Shown in pieces: positions 11,601 to 21,796 of a DNA stretch of 64,000 bases. This stretch comes from Paraspadella gotoi. Its lineage: Eukaryota > Chaetognatha. The stretch lies in assembly GCA_051294375.1 (NCBI GenBank), contig CM119268.1, forward strand, positions 1,586,549-1,650,548, read 5' to 3'. The number at the start of each line of letters is the position of its first letter. The first letter of the stretch is position 1. A program made the position numbers and the translations under genes. The notes below the pieces were generated by a model that was not told where the DNA came from, searched no databases, and was given only the letters and a program-made list of their open reading frames with translations.

Positions 11601-11952
11601 AAAAGGGAAGGTGCCGTGTCCCGGGGAGAGCAGAAACGAGGTGGGCGAGGGGGGAAGAGCGGACCGAAGACGGAGAGGAAAAGGTAGTAGTAAAATGGAC
11701 GGAAGAGGGAAAAGCAAAACAGGGAAAAACGAAGGTAACACAAAAGGGGTGGAATGGAGCGTAGCCGAGAAAAAGGACTGGGTAAGGAAAAAGAAAAGGG
11801 AAGAAGAGAAGAGGAGGAGAGAAAGGTGGGATAGGGGAAAAAGAGGGAGACAGAGAGTAAGGAGAGAGAGAGACCGATACGGTTCGATCCTGGAGAGAGG
11901 AGGAGAGAGAGGAAGAGGGAGAGAGAGTGAGAGAGAAGAGTAGAAGACGAGA

Positions 11953-12044
<92 letters not shown>

Positions 12045-12454
12045 GAGAAGAGAGAGAGAGAGAGGAGGACGCAAGCGGTGCGAAAGCCCCCGATCGCCAC
12101 AGAGGGAGACTGTGTCGAGGGGTCGCAAGAACCGAAGAGAAGCGAAAGAAAAAAAAAACGAAGGACGAGGCGGGAACGGATCCGGTACCGGTGGCAACGG
12201 ATTAGGAAGGTCTGGACAAACGGTGGGGCGGGGCACAGGGAGGACAATGCCGAAGGAACAAGGAGGGGAAAGAAAGGGGAGGATAACGCGTGAAAGACGG
12301 AGTAAGGACAGTAATAGGGCGCGGGGCGATGTGGGAGGGAACGAGTGCGAGCAGGGGGAAAAAAGGCAACAGTGGTAGAGGGACGGGGCGCGGAGTGTGA
12401 CGGGGAGGTGTGGAAGCCCGGGTGGTTGTGTCTGAAAAGAGGCGGCAAAAAACA

Positions 12455-12640
12455 AAGCGCGCGTCGCGCGCGCGCTGCGCCGTCGCTACCGTCGCGCGCG
12501 CTCGCGTCGCGCGCGCGCGCTCGCGTGGCGCGCGAGTCGCGCGCCGCCGCGCGCGCGTCGTGCGCGCGCGCGCGCGCGCGCGCGCGCGTCGCGGCATGCT
12601 GCGCGCGTCGCGCGCGTCGTCGCGCTCGCGGCGCCGGGAA
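12455..12640. repeat. (CG)n tract produced from (CT)n
   Basis: Nearly pure alternating C and G, a potential Z-DNA former. Flanking anchors place it opposite the (CT)n at about 20690-20855; GAGGCGGCAAAAAACAAA before it matches GAGGGGCAAAAACAAA there. A second such tract is at 13515-13625, opposite the (CT)n at 21760-21840. Confidence 0.85.
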
Positions 12641-12784
12641 AGGACCCGCCCGAGAGGCGAGTCCAAGTCAAGGAAACCCCCATGAATGGTGCACCAGGGG
12701 TCTGCTGCTGGTCGGGGGCGGGAAAAGGGAAACGAAGGCAAGGGTGATGCCGACGGCCGTGGAACGGCGTACCGGGCGCGTGGG

Positions 12785-14210
12785 AGGCAGGGCGTTGCGG
12801 TGCGGGCGGGCGGCGGGCGTTGCTGGTGCGGGGCGGGCTGCGGGCGGGCTGGCGGCGGGCGGGCGGCGGGGCGGGCTTGCGGCGGGCGGGTCGGGCGTGC
12901 GGTCCCAGTAGGAGAAAAGTAAGGGAATGCTGACGCAAGAGATAGGGACAAGGTGCAAGAGCAATGGTAGTGGGGGGGCATGGGGACGACAAGCGCAGGC
13001 GGGCGGACGGGGCGGTGCGGCAGGCAGTGAGGCAGCGAGGATGGGGCCAAGGCCCAGTATGCCCAGAGAATAACGGGAGCGAAGGCCGAGAGAGAGAGAA
13101 AGAGCAGATGAGAGAGAAAGAGAGAAAAAGAAGGAGTGATGAGAGAGGAGGAGAGAGAGATGAAAGAGAGGAAAGACAAAGAGAAAGGAAGCAGAGATGC
13201 GAAGCAAAGGGGAGAAACGCGGAGAAACCGGACGAGTGCGCGCCGTGGAAAGGAGGCCTGGAGGGATGGGACGCCGGGCGCGAGCGATGCGGGCCTGTGA
13301 CTGCGGGGAGATTGAGGCACGGAACTCGGGCGTCAGATGGAGGTGGGCGTGTGCGGCGGTGCGGTGTCGTGGTCGTGGCGGGCGGGCGGGCGGTGCTGGT
13401 GGGCGGGTGGCGGCGGCGTGCCGGCGTGCGGGTCGGGCGTGCGGGCGGGCGGTCGGGCGGGCGGGCGGGCTGGCGGCGGTCGGCGGGCGGCAGGCGGGCG
13501 GGCGGCGCGGGCTCACTCGCACGCGCGCGCGCGTCGCTCTCCGCGACGCGCGCGTCGCTCGCCCGTCGCGGCGCGCGCGCGCGCGCTGCGCGCGCGCGCG
13601 TCGTCGCGCGCGCGTCTCGCGCAAGGCCCCAGGTCGAGAGACTGCTCGAAGCGCAAAGCGAAAAAAAGGGCGCGACGAGGGAAAAAGACGGTGAGCCAAA
13701 CGCGGTGGCGTGCTCGGCGCGTGGGGGCGAGGCGGTGCGGCGGCGGGGCGGGCGGGGACGGTACGGTGCCGTGGCGTGGCGGGCGGGCTGGCGTGTGCGG
13801 GGCATGTGCGGTGCAGGGCCGTGGCGTTCGGTGCGGCGTCGTGGCGGGCGGCGGGCGGGCGGTCGGGCGCGGGCGGGCTGGGCGGTGCGGGCGGGCGGGC
13901 GGGGCGGGGCAGGGGCTGAACGGCGCGGCCGAACGTGCGTGCGCTGAGCGGGCTGATCGGGTCGGGTGCCCGTGCGGCCTGGCGGGCGGCGGTGCGGGTC
14001 GTGGCCAAGCGTGGCGGGCGTGCGTGCGGGCGCGTGCGGGCTGGTACGTGAGTGGGACCGGGCGGTGCGGGCGGGGGCGTGTACGGGTACGGTGTGCCCG
14101 GGTGGCTGCGCTGCGCGGTCGCGTTGCGTGCGCGGTGGCGTCCTTCTGTCCGGGCCGGCGGGGACGTGGACGGGGTCGGGCGTACTGGGCGGGGTGACGG
14201 GCGGCGGAGG
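12785..14210. repeat. (GGGC)n/(GGCGGGC)n G-rich tracts produced from T/C-rich microsatellites
   Basis: Long GGGCGGGC-type runs at 12785-12900, 13330-13510 and 13690-14210 lie opposite (TTGC)n, (TTTC)n and (TTTTC)n tracts at 21018-21125, 21575-21760 and 21935-22490. As written they could form G-quadruplexes, but their origin is the T-to-G change. Confidence 0.8.
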
Positions 14211-16029
14211 CGGCCCTCGCGCCACGAGGGGCCGGTGCCGCAGGTCAGGCGCGCGCAGGGGTGCACGACTGCACGCGAAAGCATAATCCGCATCCTCTCA
14301 CTGTGAACGTCTGTATGGGCGGCCTATAGGCGCGCAGGGAGGAGCATCGCGGCGCGAGGCGTGGCCGGGGCTGCCGTGCATAGTATGTTTCGTTTTGAGA
14401 GCCTCGCGGAGCGGATGTTGGGATGGCGGGGCGAAGGCGCAGCGGCCCCAGACAATCGGCCGCTGGGTGCGTATAGGAAGTGGTGCGGTAGCCAAACCCG
14501 GAAGCAGGGCCCAGCACGGCCGCGCCCAAAGTGCCTATTGGCAGCCCTCTGCTCCGCTATATGGCCAGCACAGCCCGCTGCCCGCGTAGTCCCAGAGAAG
14601 CCGCGCGCCCATAGGCCCAGCAGATGCCGCGGCCGCGAGGCCAGTCACGGCCGCGCCCCGAAGGGCCAGGCAGCCACGCCCCCAAAGGCACAGCACAGCC
14701 GCTGCCCGTCGAGGCCAAAGCACGGCCGCTGCCCCCAGGCCCTAGCGCAGCCACCGAGGCGATCGGCGGGGCCAACCTGGCAGGCAGACGCGGCCGGGGG
14801 CAGAGTAGTGGAAGGAGGAAAGGCTGACCCATTACGAGTCGGCAAGAGGACGAAACGGGGAATAAGTAGGGAAAGAAGAAGAAGAGACGGAGTGAAACAG
14901 GAGTGAAAAAGGGAGAAAGCGAGAAAAAAGGGGTGACGGGAGAAAGTAAAAGAAGCGAGCGTAAGGGAAAGTGGTATGTATCTTATGCGGAATGGGAGAA
15001 AGGAAGGCAGACAGGGGGAAAAAGAAAGAGGGAAGCACAAGAGACGGGCAAGCGAAGTGAAAAAGGAGAAAGTAACGAAGGAAACTGAAAGGAATAAGAA
15101 GGTGGAGTGCAAAAAGGAAAAGGGAAAAAAGAGAAGACAAACGGAAGAGGATGGAATAAAAAGGTGAAGCGGAGAAGAGACAGGTAGAGGAAAAGTGTGC
15201 AATAGGACGGGGTCACGAGGAAATGGGTTGTGTTATTTGAGGGTGCGGGTGAAAAAGGAGGAGGTCGAAGAAGGCAAGGGGCAAGGGGAAGGGCAGGGGT
15301 TGGCGGCGGAAAAGAGGAGGAGGGAGATTACGAGCGGGTCCGAGGGAGTAAGTAGACAAGTAATAGGACAGTGACAAGAGTGAAACCAAAGCAAAGGCGG
15401 CCAGAACCGTAAAAAAAGCAGGGAAAAAACAAGAAACCAGGGAGGAAAAGAATACGACCATAAGAAAAAGAGGGCAAATAAAACCATGGGCAACAAGAGT
15501 AGCCGCGGGATAGCCAACGGGGCGTGGAGAACGTGGGCGCTCGTGTGGTGGTGTGGAGGATATGTGAAGGAATGGCCACGCGACGCTCGGTGGAGGCGCC
15601 GCGGCGGCAGCTGAGACGGACGCGCGCCAAACCGCCGGGAAGCGGGAGCGGAAGGCGGCAGCGGCTGGCGGCGCGGAGCCAAACGAAGCAAATCAGCGGC
15701 GGGAGGCCGCGCGGATGGGTGGCGTCGGCGGGGGAGGGCCGGGCGACAGGCCGGGAGAGCAGGGGCGGGGCTGGCCACGGTGGTGATGCGTTTGGCGGGT
15801 CAGGAGAAGAAAGGGATGGTGAAGGAGATGGAAAGGAGGAGCCGGGGACGAGCCAAACCACGCAGACAGGACGGGGGGTAAAAGCGGCATGGGCTTAAGG
15901 CAAAGTGGAAGAGCGTGCCCAACAAGAGTAGGTAGAAGTGGGAGAGCGCGCAAACTGGTGGGGAAAAAAAATATATATAGCAAGGAAAGTGGAAGAGACA
16001 GATGAGAAGGGATGGGAGGGACAGAACCG

Positions 16030-16215
16030 GGCAAGGAAGCAGGCCCGGAACGTGCTGTGAGCAGGCGAGGACACCGGGACATGGCAGGTGTAATGTCTGC
16101 CGCGGCCGCGGAACGGGGAGTGCGACCACGTCGAAAACCCCGCGACCGGGGGGGGAGGCGATATGACGGAGCCGGCCACCTGAGGCCGCGGATGTGGAAC
16201 GGGGGGAGGAGGCCA
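16030..16215 (-). repeat. converted copy of SINE family A
   Basis: GGAAGCAGGCCCGGAACGTG through GGCCACCTGAGGCCGCGGATG aligns base for base with the SINE at 24295-24470 (AAGCAGTCCCTGAACTTCGG through GGCACCTATGGCCGCTGATG) once T is allowed to read G. Confidence 0.8.
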
Positions 16216-18849
16216 CCTAGAAAGATGCTGAGTAAAGCGAAAGGTTGAAAACCAACGGACGGACGGAAGAGATGGATGTGATGAGAGGAAGACGGGCTGA
16301 ATAAGGACGGAGGCAGGCGAGCCGGCCCAGGGGGCCGGCAACAGTGGAACGCGTACAATTGTTGTGAGTGAAAAGGCGCCAAAAGAGATGCTGAGTGGGA
16401 GGCGGAGCGGCGTGAGCAGGCAGCATCCCGACGCGAGAACGCACGGTGGGGAACGCACGGTGGGCGGGCCGCTGGTCCGCCCCCGCAAGAGGGCGGGGCA
16501 CCCACGGAGAGCAGGCGAACACGCTAAAGGAGGAGAAAGGAGGCCAATAAAAAAGAGGGCCGGCCGGCCGGCCGGCCCGGCCGGCCGGCCGGCGGCCGCC
16601 GGCCGGCCGGCCGGCCGGGCGGCCGGCCGGCCGCCGGCCGGCCGGTCCCACCGGAGCAAAAAAACACCAAAGGACGCGGAGGAGGGGAGGGGGGGAAAGG
16701 AAAGGGGGGCAGAGGGAAGGGGGAGGGAGCGGGAGAGAAGGGCGAGGGAAGCGGCCGAGGAGGAAAGGAGGGGAAAGGGAAAAAACAAAAAAAAGAGAGG
16801 CACGAGGTGGAACACAAGGGCGCAGAATGGGGAGGGCGGAGGGACTGGAATGGGAGGGGGGAGGAAAGGGGGGGAGGGTAACAGGAAAGCAAGGGCGAGG
16901 AAGAGGGTGAGGGGAAAGAGGGGAAAGGGAAAAAAAACAAAAAACCGGACGAAGGAGGAGGCGGCTGGCCAGGGAGAGTGAAAAAGGGAGCGCAGGAGGA
17001 GGAAGAAAGCAAAGAAGAAGGAGGGAAGGAAGCAAGGAGGAAAAGGAAAGAGAAGCAAGAAGGAAGGAAGGAGGCAAGCAAAGCCGGCCAGCCGGCCCAG
17101 GCGGAGCAAAAAAGCGCCCAAGAACGGCGGGAGGGGCGGGGAGGGGAATAAAGGGGGGAGGAAAGGAGGGGGAAAGCTGGGAGAGAAAAGAGGCGAGGGA
17201 AAGCGTGGGGGAGGGGAAAGGAGGGGAAGGGAAAAAACAGTAAGGCGAAGGTACGAAATATGCTGGGGACGTGAGGGAACTCTATATGAATAGACGCCGT
17301 ATGGAAGCGAGAAGGGAGGAGAGAGGGAGTGGGAAAGGGGGGCGCGGAGGAAAACGGGAGGACGATCGGAGAGAAGGGCAGGGGAAACGACCAGTGGAAA
17401 AGGAGGGGAAAGGAAAAAAAGAGGAGGCACAGGGACGTAAGCGGTGGGATGTGAGTGGGAACCCAGGAGAGAGGTGAGAGGAAAGGGGAGCAGGGAGGAA
17501 AGGGAGGGAAGATAGCTCGAGAGAGAAAGACGGAAGGCAAGGGGAAAAAAGTAGGCAAGGGGAAGAAAGGAGGGCAAGGGAAAAAAATCGGAAACAGAAG
17601 GAGCGGGCGAGGGCAGAAATGAGAGAAGAGAGCGCGATGATAGAGAGAGAAAGAGGGAGAGGACGCAGAGAGAGAGAGAGGGAGAGAGAGAGAGAAGAGA
17701 GGAGAGTATGACAGAAATATGAATATATATATGCTGGATATATGTATCGCAAGAGCGATTGCCAGGAGTTCCCTTTACGACAGAGAAAATGTTGAAGGAA
17801 TAAAAAACACCGGGGATAAAAATTATCGAAGGAAGCAGGCGTGATGAACGAAGTGGGGATTGGTTTACGAGGAAGGGCAGGAGGGAAGACGAATGGAGTG
17901 ATTGGGAAGAGGAAGGGTGAGGGGAGGGTAAGGGGAAGGGAGGAGGGAGGCGAGGAGAAGCAAGGAGTGGAGGCGGAGGAGAGGCAGGCACGGCGGGGGG
18001 GGAGAGCGCAGCAGGGAGGGCGGGCAGGGGCAGGCAGGAAGGGAGGCGAGGAAGGGGCAGGCAGGGAGGCGAGGTGAGAGCATAGGAAACAAATAAGAGG
18101 CGCGGAGGATGGGAAGACGACGAGGAGCAGACGAGAGATAAAGTAGTGATGTATGAGAGTAGAGATAGAGATTTGTAGTTGAAAGATTTGAGTTAGAGAG
18201 AAGAAGAGAGAGAGAAGAGGTAGAAGAGAGAGATGATTTGAGAGAATAAGCCGACGAAAATGTCGCGGGTATAGGAAAAGAGGGGAGGGGAGGGAAAAAG
18301 CGCGGAAGAAAGAGGGCGAAGAAGAAAAAGGGGAGAAGGAAAAAAAGAAGCAGAAGGCGGGCAAAAATACATACGATGCATCAATTAAGAGCGCGACAGA
18401 GAGGGACAGACACACACATGAGAGACAGAGAGACAGAGAGAGAGAGCAGAATTAAATGAGAGAGAGAGAGAGGACAGCCGCTGGCAGAGATAGGATAAAG
18501 AGAAAGAAAAGAGCGAGAGAGATAGAAGGTAAAGATGAGAGAGGAGATTGATTGAGAAGCGCGACCCCAGTCCCGGGGACCGGGAAAAGATAGCAGCTAG
18601 GACGGAGGGCCGGCCGCACGGAGCGGGAGCGAGGCGGGACCCAAAAGGACCCGGGGCGCCGGGCGCGGGGGCGGGGACAGGAGGGAACCCACAGGAGAGC
18701 GAAAAAAAGGTGGGCTGACAAAATATATTTTTAGGAGAGAGAGAGAGGATGATGGGAGAGAGAGAGGAGAGATGACGAAGGGGAGTAGAGAGAGAGAAAT
18801 GGATGTAAGTCTATTTTGGGACAGACGCCGCAGAGCCGGAACGCGGGTG

Positions 18850-18874
18850 NNNNNNNNNNNNNNNNNNNNNNNNN
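18850..18874. other. 25-N scaffold gap ending the converted arm
   Basis: The converted arm stops exactly at this gap and ordinary AT-rich sequence with (ATA)n (18875-18908) resumes on the other side. A second 17-N gap follows at 19016-19032. The fixed 25-N size, repeated at five other places, suggests scaffolding joins. Confidence 0.9.
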
Positions 18875-18910
<36 letters not shown>

Positions 18911-19043
18911 TAACCAAAATGAGTAATTGTTTTTTTTCTCCGAATATTAGATTCTTTCTAATTTTTGGATTAAAAAATTGTTGTTCTTTCTTTCAATTTT
19001 AATTTTGAATCATAANNNNNNNNNNNNNNNNNACAGCGGCATC

Positions 19044-19491
19044 ATGTCGCGATTGACCGCAGTCGTCGTGTTAGCCTTTTGTTTGACCACTTTCGCCCCG
19101 GATGTGAAAGGAAACTGGATCAGCGGATGTTGGGAGACCTGGTCCCGTTGCACGAGATGGTCGTCGGCTGCGTCGGGAATCCTCTGGCAATCATGTCCTC
19201 AACGCTGCGTGTGAGTTTTTAGTTAAAATATCTAATGTTTTGTTAAATTGTTTATACTATCTTATCTTTAGTCAATTACGGTATGTTTACTCACAACTCA
19301 ACTAAATCTGAACGGCTTCGGGATTTAAGAATTTGTAGTCTAAAACGTTTTTGTTTTTATCCGCCAGGTGTCTTGGATTCGCAACTGGTCAGTGTCAATC
19401 GGTTCCAAGCAGATGCGGATCGGGAAGAGCTCTGTCGTGCAGATGCTCAGGACGGCGATCTGGAGCAAAACCCAGATGGTGTGGATTCTGA
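19044..19491 (+). CDS. macin-family antimicrobial peptide precursor, two exons
   Basis: Exon 1 is 19044-19210 and exon 2 is 19368-19491, joined in phase 2 across a 157-bp GTGAGT...CCGCCAG intron; the preprotein is 96 residues. Residues 1-23 form a signal peptide (hydrophobic VVVLAFCLTTF core). The mature part carries ten cysteines (29, 36, 51, 55, 57, 65, 72, 80, 82, 94), the macin signature CWETWSRC, then GILWQSC, the GQC and CRC motifs and a terminal WC. Spacing fits theromacin-type macins with five disulfides rather than the eight-cysteine forms. Macins are secreted, cationic, knottin-like peptides that act on bacteria and, in leeches, in nerve repair. The basic C-terminal segment (RRSGAKPRW) fits this. 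The 17-N gap lies 11 bases before the ATG, so promoter and 5' UTR are unseen. Confidence 0.92.
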
Positions 19492-19648
19492 TCCGATTCT
19501 GATTGGATTCTGATTCGAATATGATTTGATTCTGATTCGATTCTGATTCGATTCTGATTCGATTCTGATTCGATTCTGATTCAATTCTGATTCGATTCTG
19601 ATTCGATTCTGATTCGATTCTGATTCGATTCTGATTCGATTCTGATTA
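19486..19648 (+). repeat. 11-bp minisatellite (TCTGATTCGAT)n abutting the macin stop codon
   Basis: About 14 units of an 11-base repeat start inside the final codons: the TTC TGA of the macin gene matches the repeat unit. The array forms the start of the 3' UTR. Because 11 is not a multiple of three, unit changes at the junction could move the stop. Confidence 0.9.
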
Positions 19649-19729
19649 CGATTTGTATTCCATTTCCATGATGGTTCTAAGATTAAATTTAAACTACGTT
19701 TTTTCCATTGTAAAATTGTAAATAATCTT

Positions 19730-19735
19730 AATAAA
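19730..19735 (+). terminator. polyadenylation signal AATAAA of the macin gene
   Basis: Canonical AATAAA 239 bases after the macin stop codon, in AT-rich DNA after the minisatellite. It is the only canonical signal I see in the first 250 bases downstream. Confidence 0.6.
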
Positions 19736-19832
19736 TACAGTCTATGATAACATTTTGTACTTTTAATGCATTTTTGCTTTTCCGCATTATTTCAGTAGTT
19801 GATGTTTTCGCTAGCTACATATGTAAGTTCCT

Positions 19833-20067
19833 ACATCATTCTTCTATATATCGAATTTTAAATTCTTTTTGCAGTTAAAGTTAAATTCAAGTGAAGTTAA
19901 ATTCAAGTTAAATTTAATAATTAAAAGTAATTCACTGGATATAAAAATGTCAAGGAGATTACAATTTAATTCAGAAATATTAATATTAATTCATGGAACC
20001 TCAAGGTCACCATAATTCGAGACCCTGATCGTTACATTAAATTTTCTCGCGAAACCATTGAAGACAA
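19833..20067 (+). repeat. segment duplicated at 35291-35520
   Basis: CATCATTCTTCTATATATCG through CGCGAAACCATTGAAGACAA recurs at 35291-35520 with one- and two-base indels. In both places it leads into a GGGCG-ACC/GACG-CCTTCACGC segment and a long (GA)n. Here the unit-R copy follows; at 35.7 kb it does not. Confidence 0.9.
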
Positions 20068-20117
20068 NNNNNNNNNNNNNNNNNNNNNNNNNGGGCGACC
20101 TTCACGCTGCAGCCAAG

Positions 20118-20159
20118 AGAGAGAGAGAGAGAGATGAGGAGGGAGAGAGAGAAGAGAGC

Positions 20160-20239
<80 letters not shown>

Positions 20240-20274
20240 AGGAGAGAGAGAGAGAGAGGGAGGAGAGAGAGAGA

Positions 20275-20310
<36 letters not shown>

Positions 20311-20311
20311 T
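20118..20311. repeat. (GA)n microsatellite
   Basis: Interrupted (GA)n of about 190 bases at the junction between the 19.8 kb flank and unit R. The corresponding (GA)n at 35547-35733 sits at the unit-less junction. Confidence 0.95.
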
Positions 20312-20766
20312 GAGACGCAAGCGGTAAATCCCCCGACTCCACAGAATGGAGACTGTCGATTTTTTCGCAAGGAACCTGAAGAGAATTCGAAAGAAAAAAA
20401 AAAGAAATGACGAGTCGTTAACGACGTTACCCTTGGCAACGGATTCGAAGGTCTTGACAACGGTTGTTGTCTGGGCAACAGTTTATGGTACAATGCGAAT
20501 GAAAAATTATGTGAAAATAAATTGGAAACTCTTTAAAGACTGGATATATACAAATATTGTCTCTTTTGGCGATGTGATGTAAACTATTCGATTCATTGTG
20601 AAAAATGTCAAAACATGTGCATTTTACTGTCGCTTTATTTACGTTGAGTTTGAGCCCTTTTTTTTCTAAGAGGGGCAAAAACAAATCTCTCTCTTCTCGT
20701 CTCTCATCCTTCTCTCATCTCTCTCTCTCTCTCTGCTTCTCTCTCTCTCTCTCTTTCTCTGCTATC

Positions 20767-20798
<32 letters not shown>

Positions 20799-20822
20799 GT
20801 CTCTCTCTCCTCTCTCTTCTCT

Positions 20823-20855
<33 letters not shown>

Positions 20856-21024
20856 GCGGTAAAATTACCTCTCCATTTATTCGTTCAATTCAAATTAACC
20901 CCATTAATTTTTTTTCAACCATTTTTTCTTCTTCTTCGGTTTGTTTAAAAGTTGAAACGAGTCAATTTGTATTCCGACGTCCCTTTAACGTCTACCTTTC
21001 GCTTTTGAGGTCATTGCTTGCTTG

Positions 21025-21056
<32 letters not shown>

Positions 21057-21083
21057 TCTTTCTTTCTTTCTTTTTTTCTTTCT

Positions 21084-21116
<33 letters not shown>

Positions 21117-21676
21117 TTTCTTCTTTTTCGCGGCATAGTAATAAAATAATGAATGCTTACTGCAATATATATTTAGCAATTTCTATCAATTTTAATTTGT
21201 TGCATTTTTTAATAACAATCTCATTTTCTTGTTACTTTTTTTCTGTGTTTGGTTGCATCATTATTCATCTATCGATGGGTCCAATGCCCTAGCCAGAGGA
21301 AAACTGGAGCGAAGGCCGGATGAGAGAGAGAAATTAGAGCAGAGAGAGAAAGATAGAAAAAGAGTGAGGGAGAAGAGATAGCAGAGAGAGAGAAAGAGAG
21401 AAAGACAGAGAGAAAGAGAGAGAGCAGGAAGCAAATGTAGAAACGCTGGAACCGGACGCAGTTGTTTCGCGCCCTTGAAATGATTCCTTGATGGATTTAA
21501 CTCCGGGCGCTATCTATCTGTCCTGACTTCGTTTGAGATTTTTTAGTCACCTTTAACTCTGTCTTCATTATTTATTTTTTTTCTTTCTTTCCTTTCTTCT
21601 CTTTCTTTTCTTTCTTTTCTTCTTTCTATTTTTCTTTTTTCTTTCTTCCTTCTTTCTTTCTTCTTTCTTTCTTTCT

Positions 21677-21712
<36 letters not shown>

Positions 21713-21764
21713 TTCTCCTTTCTTTCTTTCTTTCTTTTTTTCTCTGTCTCACTCTCACGCTCAG

Positions 21765-21796
<32 letters not shown>

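Larger units (their letters stand above)
11600..18849 (+). other. right palindrome arm with strand-specific T-to-G conversion
   Basis: On the plus strand this 7.2 kb block is the reverse complement of about 9740-2894, but most T positions read G; A, C and G are largely preserved. Examples, unconverted versus here: GAATATCTGACCTAATACG (complement of 9700-9739) becomes GAAGAGCGGACCGAAGACG near 11655; TCCCACCTTAGCAAAAAA (24889) becomes TCCCACCGGAGCAAAAAA (16646). Microsatellites change accordingly: (CT)n to (CG)n, (CTTG)n to (GGGC)n, (CCGT)n to (CCGG)n. (GA)n at 11957-12063 is unchanged, as expected. It follows the left arm, not the 20-26 kb copy, beyond the 3305 boundary. All ORFs in it, including the longest near 698 codons, are by-products of stop loss. 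Confidence 0.9.

Noticed and set aside
11445-18415. Many very long open frames (up to about 698 codons) in the GC/purine-rich block
   Set aside because: They lie in the T-to-G converted arm; loss of T on the plus strand removes stop codons on both strands. Products are low-complexity Pro/Arg/Ser-rich, and the unconverted counterparts are full of stops.
11600-18849. CpG island, contaminating high-GC bacterial DNA, or rDNA spacer
   Set aside because: Anchor-by-anchor alignment to 2.9-9.7 and 20-26.5 kb shows it is the same sequence with T replaced by G.
11600-18849. Diversity-generating retroelement or known editing footprint
   Set aside because: DGRs change template A to any base in a short target and need a reverse transcriptase; ADAR gives A-to-G, APOBEC and RIP give C-to-T. 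Here one substitution, T-to-G, covers 7 kb and no reverse transcriptase is present.
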